64,000 nucleotides of DNA from Paludibacteraceae bacterium (GCA_017401985.1 JAFPNK010000026.1:62001-126000); one strand, 5' to 3'. Positions 1 to 8,114 are shown, numbered from the stretch's first letter. Notes: generated from the sequence alone by a model not told the origin. Numbers and translations: made by a program.

Positions 1-505
1 ACGTGTGTTGGCGTTGGTGCTCGCAGAAGATGTCATAGTGCACCTTCACTTTGTTAATCGCCGGGTTGTAAATCGGGAAGCCGCCGTTGGCCATACGTTT
101 CTGCTCGCCCTCGATGATGTTCTTTCCCCATTCGAGTATATTCTCCTCGGTGGACAGATCCGGCACTACATTCAGATGCGGATCCAGCCCGTAGAGCAAT
201 TTCTGCTCTTTCTTGATCTCTCCGCGAATGACGGCCAGGTTGAGCACCTGTATAAAATGGGAAATATACATACGCGCGTTCTGCACGATGTGACGATACT
301 GCTTGTTGGCTTTGACGGTGGAGGTGTAGTTGTCTTTCGATTGCATCACTACGTTCTCGAACGACACTAAGAACCGTTGTGCTTCGCTTTGCATCTTGTA
401 CGGAATGACCTGCTCGGTATAATCGGCAGTCTGCGCCCGTTGAATGGCGTTCTGCAGCGCATGCAAGCGTGCTAAGTCTGTGTTGGGTAATCGACGATAA
501 GGCAT
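1..505 (-). CDS. Conserved hypothetical protein, 3' end beyond the window
   Basis: An open frame starts at the ATG complementary to 503-505 and runs off the left edge after 168 codons with no stop. The protein starts MPYRRLPNTDLARLHAL and is hydrophilic, with no signal peptide or membrane segment. It is rich in Gln, Lys and Glu, and the middle part looks helical. I do not recognise a domain. The start resembles small conserved proteins of unknown function seen in other Bacteroidales, but this is from memory. It lies 37 bases downstream of the prenyl synthase gene on the same strand, so it is probably the last or a late gene of the ddl operon. Function is unknown. Confidence 0.7.
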   Translation of the reverse strand, partial: MPYRRLPNTDLARLHALQNAIQRAQTADYTEQVIPYKMQSEAQRFLVSFENVVMQSKDNYTSTVKANKQYRHIVQNARMYISHFIQVLNLAVIRGEIKKEQKLLYGLDPHLNVVPDLSTEENILEWGKNIIEGEQKRMANGGFPIYNPAINKVKVHYDIFCEHQRQHT

Positions 506-542
506 AAATCTAATTTTTTATTTTTGATTTATGATTTCAAAT

Positions 543-1511
543 TTAACTTTTTCTCATTGCGAGTTGTTCGGCCATGACGCGTAGGCGTTCGGTGGCGCTG
601 TTCTGCGGCAGCTTGTCGAGTTGGGCGAGTGCTTGCGCCGTATGGTCCTCCATGATGGCTTCGCAGGTCTGACGCACGCCGAGACGGTCATAAATAGCGG
701 TGACTGCCGCCACTTTCTCCTCGTTTCGGTCGGTGGCCATGATCCACTGCAGCAGTTCGGCTTTAGACTCCGCGTCCGCGTTCTCCATTGCGGTGAGAAG
801 GAGTGCTGTTTTCTTGTTGGCACATATGTCGCCTCCTATCGTTTTGCCGAAGGTAGCAGGGTCGCCATAGACATCGAGTATGTCGTCCTGAATCTGGAAC
901 GCCAGACCGAGATGCAGACCGTATTGGTACAGCGCCTCCAGTTGCACGTGGGTGGCGCCGGCTATGTAACCGCCGATCCGCATGGCATTGGCCAGCAGCA
1001 CGGAGGTCTTGAGTTCGATCATCTTCATATAATCGTTGATGCTGATCTGGCTCATATGCTCAAAATCAACGTCATACTGTTGTCCTTCGCAAATACCGGT
1101 AGCCATTTCGTTGAACCACTTGAGCACTTGCGGTAGTTTGTCGGCAGGCACGCCGGCCAGCAGTTTGTAGGCCTCAATGAGCATCTGGTCACCGGATAAG
1201 ATAGCGGTGTTGGCATTCCAGTTGACATGTACGGTGGGACGTCCGCGGCGTACCTCGGCGTGGTCCATCAGATCGTCATGGAGCAGGGTGAAGTTATGAA
1301 ACACCTCGAGTGCCAATGCAGCCGGCACCGTTTGCTCGATGGCATCCCCGTTAATCAGTCCGCCGTTGACTATCGCTTCGGCTGCGATGAGCGCCAGTGT
1401 GGGACGCACGCGTTTGCCGCCTGATGCCAAGGCGTACTCAATCGGTTCGTACAGTCCTCGCGGCTCTTTTTGCCAGTTCAGGCTCTCAATCTCTTTGTTA
1501 ATGTCTATCAT
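543..1511 (-). CDS. Short-chain polyprenyl diphosphate synthase (probable GGPP/FPP synthase)
   Basis: The 322-residue protein condenses isopentenyl diphosphate with allylic diphosphates in the cytoplasm. It has the GGKRVRP substrate motif (31-37), the first aspartate-rich motif DDLMD at 79-83, the RRGRPT stretch, and the second motif DDILD at 209-213. The first motif has no two-residue insertion, and Phe74 sits five residues before it. This combination is described for type I (archaeal-style) geranylgeranyl diphosphate synthases and differs from the usual bacterial farnesyl type, so a C20 product is my inference. It follows ddl by two bases, so the genes are co-transcribed. A GGGP synthase and a DGGGP-synthase-like UbiA elsewhere in the window would use a C20 product. 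Confidence 0.9.
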   Translation of the reverse strand: MIDINKEIESLNWQKEPRGLYEPIEYALASGGKRVRPTLALIAAEAIVNGGLINGDAIEQTVPAALALEVFHNFTLLHDDLMDHAEVRRGRPTVHVNWNANTAILSGDQMLIEAYKLLAGVPADKLPQVLKWFNEMATGICEGQQYDVDFEHMSQISINDYMKMIELKTSVLLANAMRIGGYIAGATHVQLEALYQYGLHLGLAFQIQDDILDVYGDPATFGKTIGGDICANKKTALLLTAMENADAESKAELLQWIMATDRNEEKVAAVTAIYDRLGVRQTCEAIMEDHTAQALAQLDKLPQNSATERLRVMAEQLAMRKS

Positions 1512-1513
1512 TG

Positions 1514-2479
1514 TTAAAACTTATTTTCAATAATATCGGTCATTACGTCCTTGATATCCAGGCCGGCGGCGCGGATCTGCTGCGGAATGAAACTCGTCGG
1601 TGTCATACCCGGTGTGGTGTTCACCTCCAGCAGATTGATGGTATCTTCGCCGGTGATGATCCAATCGACACGAATGATACCTTGTGCGCCGATGATGTCA
1701 TACAGACGCAGGGTCTCCGCTTGAATCTTATCGCGTATCGCATCTGGAATACGGGCAGGAGTGATCTCGTCTACCTCGCCTTTGTACTTGGCATTGTAAT
1801 CGAAGAACTCGTTGTGCGTCACCACTTCGGTAATCGGGAAGGCAACGGCTTTGTTCTTGGTCTTATACACACCGCAGGTCACTTCCGTGCCCTGCATGAA
1901 CGATTCGCAGATGACCTCATCGCCCTCTTGGAACGCACGCTCGATAGCGGGATAGACGTCTTCGACGGTCTTCACTTTCGTGCAGCCGAAGGAACTGCCG
2001 CCTACGTTCGATTTGATGAAACAAGGCAAGCCTAACGTCTCGGCAATCTTCGGCGCATTCGGCAACTTCTGACCAGCGCGAAGCATCATGCTGTTCGCGA
2101 TATGAAAACCGAAATAAGAGAGATAATGATTGCAAGCGTATTTATTGAACGTCAGCGCTGCGGCTAACACTCCGCAACAACTGTAAGGCAGACCGATCAT
2201 GTCCAGATAGCCTTGTAAGATACCGTTCTCACCCGGCGTACCGTGTATCGTGATATACGCGAAATCGAAGGTATGTTTCACGCCCCCGCGCGTAAAAGAA
2301 AAATCATTCTTATCAATCGGGCACCCGTCCTCCGTGTGCCAGTCGCTACCCTTGAGCACCACGATTGTGAGGTCATAGCGCTCTTTGTCCATAAAGGAGT
2401 AGATACCCGCAGCCGAACGCAGCGACACCTCATGCTCACTACTGTCCCCACCTGCAATAATTGCTATCTTTCGCTTCAT
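1514..2479 (-). CDS. ddl: D-alanine--D-alanine ligase
   Basis: The 321-residue ATP-grasp enzyme joins two D-alanines for the peptidoglycan stem peptide. The N-terminus has the family's IIAGGDSSEHEVSLRSA loop. The ATP-binding part contains NVGGSSFGCTKVK and the acidic CESFMQGTEV strand. The C-terminus has the metal and substrate signature LLEVNTTPGMTPTSFIPQQ. Length is normal. It is the first gene of its operon, with a clear promoter about 25 bases upstream of the ATG, and is followed two bases later by the prenyl synthase gene. The pairing links two cell-envelope precursors: the D-Ala dipeptide and prenyl carriers. Confidence 0.96.
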   Translation of the reverse strand: MKRKIAIIAGGDSSEHEVSLRSAAGIYSFMDKERYDLTIVVLKGSDWHTEDGCPIDKNDFSFTRGGVKHTFDFAYITIHGTPGENGILQGYLDMIGLPYSCCGVLAAALTFNKYACNHYLSYFGFHIANSMMLRAGQKLPNAPKIAETLGLPCFIKSNVGGSSFGCTKVKTVEDVYPAIERAFQEGDEVICESFMQGTEVTCGVYKTKNKAVAFPITEVVTHNEFFDYNAKYKGEVDEITPARIPDAIRDKIQAETLRLYDIIGAQGIIRVDWIITGEDTINLLEVNTTPGMTPTSFIPQQIRAAGLDIKDVMTDIIENKF

Positions 2480-2504
2480 TTTATCCCTAAATTAAAATCG
2501 GACG

Positions 2505-2536
2505 CAAATTTACAACTTTTTTTTGATATATGCAAA
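2505..2536 (-). promoter_or_regulatory. Bacteroidota promoter for ddl
   Basis: On the minus strand TTTG (2533-2536) is followed after exactly 20 bases by TAAATTTG (2505-2512), matching the -33 TTTG and -7 TAnnTTTG consensus. The -33 box is extended as TTTGCATATATC and followed by an A-run, a form repeated at many promoters in this window. The leader to the ddl ATG is about 20 bases. Confidence 0.8.
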
Positions 2537-2642
2537 TTATTTTCTATAAAAATAGAAAAAAGCGCTTATGCTGAGTGATTTTATAAAAATGACGAAATCA
2601 AATAAAGACTTAAAGCGTCCTCAAAGAAGTTTGGGACTAAAA

Positions 2643-3392
2643 TTATTCGAATCGCAGGTAGGGCGCGAGGCGGAGAAGGTCTTGTTCTGTCAGGTCGGGC
2701 AGGGCCTGCAGTTCGTCTATGCTGCGCAGTCGTGTGCGTTGGCGCCGTAGCGTGTAGATGGCTTTGGCCTGCTGATGGTGCAGGTAGGGATGGCGTTGCA
2801 GTTGCTCCACGGAGCAGGTGTTGATGTTGAGCGTGCGGATGTCTGCCGTGTCTGCCGTGAAGTGTGTCAGCAGCGTGTCGAGATGGCATTGCGCCAGCGG
2901 TTCGTCCGTCAGTTGCGTAGGGCTGTAATACCCGCCTAACTGCTCGCGATACCGCACGATCTGCACGGCGGAGAAATGTCCGATACCTCGGATAAGTTGC
3001 AGTTCGGTGGTGTCGCAATGATTGAGGTCGAGGATTGTATCTTTCTTCACCCGTTTGGCATAGCGCCATCCGACGGAATCGCGCCAGAGTGAATCGGCGA
3101 TACGGAAGGAATCATACTGCTGTTGTCGAATGCGTTTCCATTCGGCTCGTCGCAAGGAGTCGGCGGTGCGGAACGAGTCGTAGCGTTGTTCGCGTTCGGC
3201 AGCCCATTGGGCATAACGAAGCGAATCGGCAAGACGCATGGAGTCTTTGATCTCTTCCCAAGTGCGGTGTTTCTTCTTGGGTTCGGGTTGCTCAGCCTGC
3301 GGTTCGGTAGGCCATACGGCCATTCCTATCCAGACGATGAGTGCCAGACCAAGAATAATAGCGGCACCGATGCGCTGTTCATTACTTAACAT
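2643..3392 (-). CDS. Membrane-anchored helix-hairpin-helix protein (ComEA-like)
   Basis: A 249-residue protein with one N-terminal membrane helix (about 9-27) and a charged stalk. The stalk carries three imperfect repeats around R-x-ADSL-R/W (about 51-110). Two helix-hairpin-helix units follow: LDLNHCDTTELQLIRGIG and LNINTCSVEQLQRHPYL. These are the ComEA type of non-specific DNA-binding unit, so the protein probably presents DNA-binding hairpins on the periplasmic side of the inner membrane. It overlaps the xseA 3' end by 7 bases and follows comEC and xseA in the same operon, a context that fits DNA uptake. An unrelated structural role for the hairpins cannot be excluded. Confidence 0.8.
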   Translation of the reverse strand: MLSNEQRIGAAIILGLALIVWIGMAVWPTEPQAEQPEPKKKHRTWEEIKDSMRLADSLRYAQWAAEREQRYDSFRTADSLRRAEWKRIRQQQYDSFRIADSLWRDSVGWRYAKRVKKDTILDLNHCDTTELQLIRGIGHFSAVQIVRYREQLGGYYSPTQLTDEPLAQCHLDTLLTHFTADTADIRTLNINTCSVEQLQRHPYLHHQQAKAIYTLRRQRTRLRSIDELQALPDLTEQDLLRLAPYLRFE

Positions 3393-4507
3393 ACCGTGCT
3401 ATCTATTTGTCCGTCCGCCAGATGTGTGGTGATACGGTCGCCGTGATGGAGTTGGTTAACGGAGCGAACGACCTGTCCGTTGTGGGTCAACAGGCTGTAT
3501 CCCATTCGGTAGATGCGTTCGGGATTGCAGGCGGCTAATCGCTGTTCGAGCATCTCGATGCGATGCCTGCGAATGAGTATCTGTCGTTCTCTGGTGCGTT
3601 GCAGTCGGATGAGCAGGTCGGCAATGCGGTTGTTTTGTTCATCCATTCGGTGAATGAGCCACTCGGCCACGGCGGTTGGTGTCTTGAGCGCTTGGTGCGC
3701 CACCATGTCCAGCACGGACACGTCTCGGGTGTGCCCAATTCCGCTGATGATGGGCAACTCGAACTGCGCGCAGACGGCGCATAGGGTGTAACTGTCGAAG
3801 CAGCTGAGGTCCGTGACGGCGCCGCCACCGCGGATGATTACGACTATATCGTAATGACCACTATCGTTGTAAGACCGCTTCGCTGTAGGACTGCTTTGCT
3901 GTAAGACCGCTTCGCTGTTAGATATCTCTTCGAGGGCGGCGAGGATGGATTTTTCGGCGGTGTCGCCTTGCATGGTAGCGCCGAAGAGTTGTGTCTCGAA
4001 GCGGTAGCCGCTGTTATCCAGTTGATGCTTGAAGTCTTCATAACCGGCTGCGTTGGCGGAAGAGATGACGGCGATGCGGCGAATGAGAGTAGGTAAGGGA
4101 AGCAGTTGTTGCGCTTCCAGAAGGCCGTCTTGCTCGAGTTGCCGAATGGTTCGCTGGCGCTGCATGGCTATTTCGCCAAGGGTGTAAGACGGGTCGATAT
4201 TCGTGATAGAGAGGCTTAGTCCGTACACCGGATGGAACTGTATCTCCACTTCCACGAGTACCGCCATTCCCGGTTGGAGTCGCTGGCCTGTCTCGGATTC
4301 GAAATACGCGGCGAGCACCTCTTTGTAATTGGCCCAGCAGGTAGCGCGCATTTTAGCACTCTTGCCATCCACGAGGTCGAGATATAAGTGCCCGCTTCGT
4401 TCGCTGAGGCTGCTGATCTCCGCTTTGACCCAATAAGTAGGAGCCAGACCGGTGTCCAGCGCATCGCCGATGATGGCGCATAATTCGGTGAGGGTGATTG
4501 TATTCAT
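3386..4507 (-). CDS. xseA: Exodeoxyribonuclease VII large subunit
   Basis: The catalytic large subunit of exonuclease VII degrades single-stranded DNA. It has an N-terminal OB fold (WVKAEISSLSERSGHLYLDL, about 22-41), the central core with RIAVISSANAAGYEDF, and DIVVIIRGGGAVTDL with the SGIGHTRDVSVLD motif. I start it at the ATG complementary to 4505-4507 because MNTITLTEL matches the family; another ATG lies two codons upstream at 4513. A run of Ser/Thr-rich residues just before DIVVIIRGGG is encoded by three tandem 16-base repeats and looks like an insertion. Its promoter lies inside the end of comEC, and it overlaps the next gene by 7 bases. No xseB is visible here. Confidence 0.94.
   Translation of the reverse strand: MNTITLTELCAIIGDALDTGLAPTYWVKAEISSLSERSGHLYLDLVDGKSAKMRATCWANYKEVLAAYFESETGQRLQPGMAVLVEVEIQFHPVYGLSLSITNIDPSYTLGEIAMQRQRTIRQLEQDGLLEAQQLLPLPTLIRRIAVISSANAAGYEDFKHQLDNSGYRFETQLFGATMQGDTAEKSILAALEEISNSEAVLQQSSPTAKRSYNDSGHYDIVVIIRGGGAVTDLSCFDSYTLCAVCAQFELPIISGIGHTRDVSVLDMVAHQALKTPTAVAEWLIHRMDEQNNRIADLLIRLQRTRERQILIRRHRIEMLEQRLAACNPERIYRMGYSLLTHNGQVVRSVNQLHHGDRITTHLADGQIDSTVC
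3869..3922. repeat. 16-base tandem repeat inside xseA
   Basis: Three full copies of GTAAGACCGCTTCGCT (3869-3884, 3885-3900, 3901-3916) and a partial fourth lie in the xseA coding region. The middle copy differs at three bases. Forty-eight bases is a multiple of three, so the reading frame survives. The same 16-base family occurs again at 5597-5650. Confidence 0.9.
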
Positions 4508-4524
4508 GGTCATGAATTTGACTG

Positions 4525-4556
4525 CAAAGGTACTACTTTTTTTTGAGATATGCAAA
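4525..4556 (-). promoter_or_regulatory. Promoter for xseA within the 3' end of comEC
   Basis: Minus-strand TTTG (4553-4556), 20 bases, then TACCTTTG (4525-4532). The -33 box is extended as TTTGCATATCTC and followed by an A-run. It overlaps the last codons of comEC. The transcript would start only about 10 bases before the xseA ATG, giving a very short leader. Confidence 0.8.
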
Positions 4557-5627
4557 TGTAGCGTTCGATTTGTCGCTTTTTCTAAGCACGAGGAAGTAGA
4601 ACAGGAGTAGTAGCAGATAGTACACAGCTACCATGTACCCATTCGCGTGTGCCGGAATGGTGCATCCGGGAAGGTTCTCTATCCATTCGACAGAGTGGTT
4701 CATGAGCCATGCCACGCCGTATGTGCCTTTGCCGACGAGCACTCCGACAGCACTGCCGCCTAAAGCGATGGTGAGCATTCCTAACGGCACCAAGAGGGTA
4801 GCGAGCGGCAAGACGATGAGATTAGTTAGCAGAAAATACGACGAGAGTTGATGGAAATAATAGATGGTGATAGGCAACGTGCCTAATTGGGCAGCCAAAG
4901 AAACTACTAATATGCCGATAATCCAATTAAGTATTTTGCCCCATAATTTTGCGCGGAGATGGTCATAGTGAATGGCGGTTCCCAGGGCGTCTGCCATCAG
5001 CACAATAGCGGTAGTGGCGGCAAAGGAGAGTTGAAAACTGACGCTCCACAGATCGGTAGGTCGGAAGATGAGGATGAATACTGCCGCAGCAGCGATGGAA
5101 TTGATGCTGATGGGGTCTCGGTAGGCCATTTTTGCTATTTCGACCATGGTGACCATGATGACGGCGCGCACGACCGAAGGAGTCATGCCTGTGAGCCATG
5201 CGTACGCCCACATGACGGCGATGATGATCAGACTGATAGTCCATCGGCCGAACCGGTTCTCGTACCTCGGTTTGAAGCGTCCGCCGAGGGTAAGCAGCCA
5301 CAGGACGATGCCGTAGAGGATACCGGTATGCAAACCGCTGACGGCTAACACATGCGCTGCGCCTGAGGCTTGGAAGTGGTGCTTGAGTTCTTTGTTCAGG
5401 TCCTCTTTGTAACCCAGCGTGAGTGCACCGACGGTAGCCAGTTCATCTTCGGTAAGTCCGGCTTTTCCCAGGCGGTGGTATAGACGGGACTGGATGGCGT
5501 TGGGTTGTGGTCGCGGCGTGTAACGTGGAGGCCGATCCATAAACAGCAGTATTGCCGCCACCAAAGGCAGCAGCAATACAAGCATCGGATAGGCGGAAAA
5601 GACCGCTACGCTATTAGACCGTTTCAC
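4533..5627 (-). CDS. comEC: ComEC/Rec2-family membrane channel, competence domain only
   Basis: A protein of up to 364 residues with about 8-9 membrane helices. The Competence-domain signature is clear: the LTLGYKEDLNKELKHHFQASG stretch, then AAHVLAVSGLHTGILYG. In the known family this channel moves single-stranded DNA across the inner membrane. Full-length relatives carry a soluble OB-type domain (DUF4131) before this domain, and often a metallo-beta-lactamase domain after it. Here only about 60 residues precede the core and nothing follows it. The frame opens with a GTG inside a 16-base repeat array; the ATG at 5588 (MLVLLLPLV) is a good alternative start. Between rpe and xseA. Confidence 0.85.
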   Translation of the reverse strand: MKRSNSVAVFSAYPMLVLLLPLVAAILLFMDRPPRYTPRPQPNAIQSRLYHRLGKAGLTEDELATVGALTLGYKEDLNKELKHHFQASGAAHVLAVSGLHTGILYGIVLWLLTLGGRFKPRYENRFGRWTISLIIIAVMWAYAWLTGMTPSVVRAVIMVTMVEIAKMAYRDPISINSIAAAAVFILIFRPTDLWSVSFQLSFAATTAIVLMADALGTAIHYDHLRAKLWGKILNWIIGILVVSLAAQLGTLPITIYYFHQLSSYFLLTNLIVLPLATLLVPLGMLTIALGGSAVGVLVGKGTYGVAWLMNHSVEWIENLPGCTIPAHANGYMVAVYYLLLLLFYFLVLRKSDKSNATFAYLKKK

Positions 5628-5650
5628 TGTAAAACTGCTAAGCTGTTAGA
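5597..5650. repeat. 16-base tandem repeat at the rpe/comEC junction
   Basis: Units AAAAGACCGCTACGCT, ATTAGACCGTTTCACT and GTAAAACTGCTAAGCT (5597-5644), then GTTAGA, repeat with a 16-base period. They are degenerate copies of the array inside xseA. The array covers the rpe stop codon and the possible GTG start of comEC. Confidence 0.8.
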
Positions 5651-6290
5651 TTTTCATCATTCGGATGGCTTCTTCAGGGTCAGGAGCACCGAAGACAGCA
5701 CTTCCTGCTACGAGCACATCGGCTCCGGCGGCGAACAGTTCGGCTGCGTTACGGGTATTGACACCTCCGTCAATCTCGATGAGGGTGTTCAGCCCGCGGC
5801 GGTCTATTTCTGCACGGATAAAACGGATCTTGTCCATGGTTTCCGGAATGAATTTCTGTCCTCCGAAGCCTGCAAAAACGGACATGAGCAGCACCATATC
5901 GACCTTATCCAGATAGGGCACGAGACGCTTCACATCAATGTCGGGATTGATGGTGAGGCAGGTGCGCACGCCTTTCGCTTTGATGAGATCGAGGATGGGC
6001 ATCGGGTCGTCCACTGCTTCCAAATGGAAACCGACCGACCATGCGCCGGCATCGCAGAAACGCTCTACGTATTTCTCAGGATGCACGATCATGAGGTGGA
6101 CGTCCAGCGGTTTGGTGCAGTACTTGCGCATGGGCTCCATCACCGGAAAACCAAAGGATATATTCGGCACAAACGTACCGTCCATCACGTCTATGTGCAG
6201 CCAATCCGCTTCGCTGCGATTAATCATTTGTAGGTCTTGCTCGAGATGGCCGAAGTCAGCCGAGAGAACAGAAGGGGCAATCAGTTTCAT
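5646..6290 (-). CDS. rpe: Ribulose-phosphate 3-epimerase
   Basis: A 214-residue TIM-barrel enzyme that interconverts ribulose 5-phosphate and xylulose 5-phosphate in the pentose phosphate pathway. Family landmarks in order are APSVLSADFGHLEQDL, LHIDVMDGTFVPNISFG (metal ligands His and Asp), VHLMIVHPEKYV, LMSVFAGFGGQKFI and EIDGGVNTRNAAELFAAGADVLVAGSAVF. The start is the ATG complementary to 6288-6290; the frame extends further upstream but that part covers the promoter. It is the first gene of the run leading to comEC. Its promoter overlaps the one firing the opposite way into the regulator gene. Confidence 0.97.
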   Translation of the reverse strand: MKLIAPSVLSADFGHLEQDLQMINRSEADWLHIDVMDGTFVPNISFGFPVMEPMRKYCTKPLDVHLMIVHPEKYVERFCDAGAWSVGFHLEAVDDPMPILDLIKAKGVRTCLTINPDIDVKRLVPYLDKVDMVLLMSVFAGFGGQKFIPETMDKIRFIRAEIDRRGLNTLIEIDGGVNTRNAAELFAAGADVLVAGSAVFGAPDPEEAIRMMKI

Positions 6291-6313
6291 GGTGTTTTTT
6301 TTATTTAGCGGTG

Positions 6314-6345
6314 CAAAATTACAAAAATATTTGCACATATGCAAG
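6314..6345 (-). promoter_or_regulatory. Promoter for rpe
   Basis: Minus-strand CTTG (6342-6345), 20 bases, TAATTTTG (6314-6321). The -33 part shares the near-palindrome TTTGCACATATGCAAG (6330-6345) with the divergent promoter for the regulator gene. Confidence 0.75.
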
Positions 6346-6361
6346 AAAAATTGTAACTTTG
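6330..6361 (+). promoter_or_regulatory. Promoter for the atypical response regulator
   Basis: TTTG (6330-6333), 20 bases, TAACTTTG (6354-6361). The leader before the ATG at 6379 is only about 12 bases. It overlaps the rpe promoter head to head. Confidence 0.8.
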
Positions 6362-6378
6362 CAGCGATTTTTAGAGTT

Positions 6379-7086
6379 ATGGCATCACGAATCCTTATCA
6401 TAGACGGTGATATCAGCCTATCCACGGTGTTGTGCGACTACCTGATGAGCCGAGGTTACAAAGCGCATCGTGTGAGTGACGGTCGTGCGGGTTTGGATTT
6501 GTTGGCGGCTGAGCATTGGGATGCGGTGCTGACGGAGTTGCAGAATGTCGGTATCAACGGGTATGAGTTGATTAAGGACATTCGTCATCGTTTGCCGGAA
6601 ATACCGCTGTTGATCTTGACTACGCGTAGCGACCGAGAGGATCAGATGCGTGCTTTTCAGTTGGGCTGCGACGACTATCAGACGAAGCCTTTCTCGATGG
6701 ATATACTGATTTGCCGCATAGAGGCAGTGTTACGACGGGCTCGGGCGCATGAGGAGCGCAAGCAGCGTGTGTTCGACCTGAACGGTCACACGTTCGATGC
6801 CACGCATCAGACGTTTGACGGACAACATATGTCAGCGCGGTTGAGCGACTTGCTGTTGATGTTATGCCGTAACGAGGGCGAGATGGTGGATCGGCATCGT
6901 ATTCTGTCAGCTTTGTGGAAGCAGGATAACGCCTTCACTTCCCGTTCGTTAGGCGTGTATATCAATCACTTACGTAATTTTCTTAGCCCGGCAGACTATC
7001 AGATTTTAGCTGTTCGGTATAAGGGATATAAACTAGTCAATACCATCGCCAAAGAGGCGAAGCAAATACGAATCGGTTATGAATAA
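6379..7086 (+). CDS. OmpR-type response regulator with a non-canonical receiver
   Basis: A 235-residue protein with an N-terminal receiver domain (about 4-118) and a C-terminal winged-helix domain (about 128-225, ending VRYKGYKLV), like the RprY group. The receiver keeps Thr81/82 and Lys103 (DDYQTKPFS). The residue expected to be the phosphorylated Asp is Glu53 (AVLTELQNVG). The second residue of the acidic pair is Gly10 (LIIDGD). It therefore probably works without normal phosphorylation; Glu may mimic the active state. No histidine kinase is adjacent. I start at MASRILIID because the upstream part of the frame covers the promoter. It overlaps ansA by 8 bases. Confidence 0.92.
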   Translation: MASRILIIDGDISLSTVLCDYLMSRGYKAHRVSDGRAGLDLLAAEHWDAVLTELQNVGINGYELIKDIRHRLPEIPLLILTTRSDREDQMRAFQLGCDDYQTKPFSMDILICRIEAVLRRARAHEERKQRVFDLNGHTFDATHQTFDGQHMSARLSDLLLMLCRNEGEMVDRHRILSALWKQDNAFTSRSLGVYINHLRNFLSPADYQILAVRYKGYKLVNTIAKEAKQIRIGYE

Positions 7087-8110
7087 AGTGCTATTGATTT
7101 CAACCGGAGGCACGATTACCATGGTGCGCGACAAAGTGTCTCAAGCCTTGGTGCCGGCCGACATGGAGACGTTTAAAGCCTACATGCCGGAGTTGTTTGC
7201 AGGGGATATAGAAGTGGATATTCAGGCTTTTGACCCCCTGTTGGACTCGTCGGACGTGGCACCGGAGAGTTGGGCTAAAATGGCGCAGATGGTCTATGAC
7301 CATTATGATGCCTACGACGGTTTTGTGATTTTGCACGGAACGGATACGATGAGTTATTCTGCATCGGCGTTGTCGTTCATGTTAGAGAACTTAGGCAAGC
7401 CGGTCGTGTTCACCGGTAGTCAGTTACCGGTAGGTGTGCTGCGTAGCGATGCGAAGGAAAATCTGCTGACGGCCATTGAGATTGCAGCGGCGAAGGATGA
7501 GGACGGTAATGCGATCGTGCCGGAGGTGACGATATATTTTGAGGACCGTTTGTTCCGCGCCAACCGTACGACGAAGCGCAATGCCGAACATTTCTCGGCA
7601 TTCAATTCCTATAATTATCCCGCGCTCGCGAAGGCGGGCGTGCACATCACGTATCAGCCGCACTTGGTGCATTATTCGGATTTGAATGCGCCGCTGAAGA
7701 TTCATACAGCTTATGACACCAACGTGGCAGTGCTGAAGTTGTTTCCGGGTATTCAGCCGCAGACGGTGAAGGCTGTTCTGCATATCAAGGGTTTGAAAGC
7801 TGTGGTGATGGAGACTTTCGGTGCCGGTAATGCACCGACTGCCAAATGGCTGTACAAGGAGTTGAAAGCGGCGGTAGATAAGGGCGTCATCATTGTCAAT
7901 AAGACCCAATGTAACACCGGTTCGGTGGAGATGGGACTGTATGCCGTGTCGCTTAACCTGATGAAAGCGGGTGTGCTGTCGGGTTATGACATCACGACCG
8001 AGGCGCTGCTGACGAAGATGATGTACTTGCTTGGTGAGTTCCCGAACGAGCCGGAGCGGGTGAAAGAGCGTTTATTAACCAATATTTGTGGCGAGTTAAC
8101 AATTGATTAA
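7079..8110 (+). CDS. ansA: L-asparaginase, type I (cytoplasmic)
   Basis: A 343-residue enzyme hydrolysing asparagine to aspartate and ammonia. It shows both catalytic threonine motifs: LISTGGTITM (Thr12) and LHGTDTM (Thr88-Asp89). PVVFTGSQLPVGVLRSDAKENL and the VMETFGAGNAP segment are also typical. No signal peptide is present, so it is cytoplasmic. It starts inside the end of the regulator gene (ATGAATAA overlap), which implies co-transcription and perhaps control by it. The dipeptidase gene follows after four bases, giving a small amino-acid and peptide catabolic operon. Confidence 0.95.
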   Translation: MNKVLLISTGGTITMVRDKVSQALVPADMETFKAYMPELFAGDIEVDIQAFDPLLDSSDVAPESWAKMAQMVYDHYDAYDGFVILHGTDTMSYSASALSFMLENLGKPVVFTGSQLPVGVLRSDAKENLLTAIEIAAAKDEDGNAIVPEVTIYFEDRLFRANRTTKRNAEHFSAFNSYNYPALAKAGVHITYQPHLVHYSDLNAPLKIHTAYDTNVAVLKLFPGIQPQTVKAVLHIKGLKAVVMETFGAGNAPTAKWLYKELKAAVDKGVIIVNKTQCNTGSVEMGLYAVSLNLMKAGVLSGYDITTEALLTKMMYLLGEFPNEPERVKERLLTNICGELTID

Positions 8111-8114
8111 AGAT

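Noticed and set aside
1..370. Plus-strand frame of 121 codons at the left edge
   Set aside because: The minus strand carries a better open frame with an ATG, correct operon order after the prenyl synthase gene, and balanced composition.
3869..3922. Possible CRISPR array
   Set aside because: The 16-base units are contiguous with no unique spacers and no cas genes are near. No CRISPR array was seen anywhere in the window.
5938..6378. Upstream extension of the response-regulator frame
   Set aside because: It runs antisense through rpe and across both promoters; the receiver domain starts normally at 6379.
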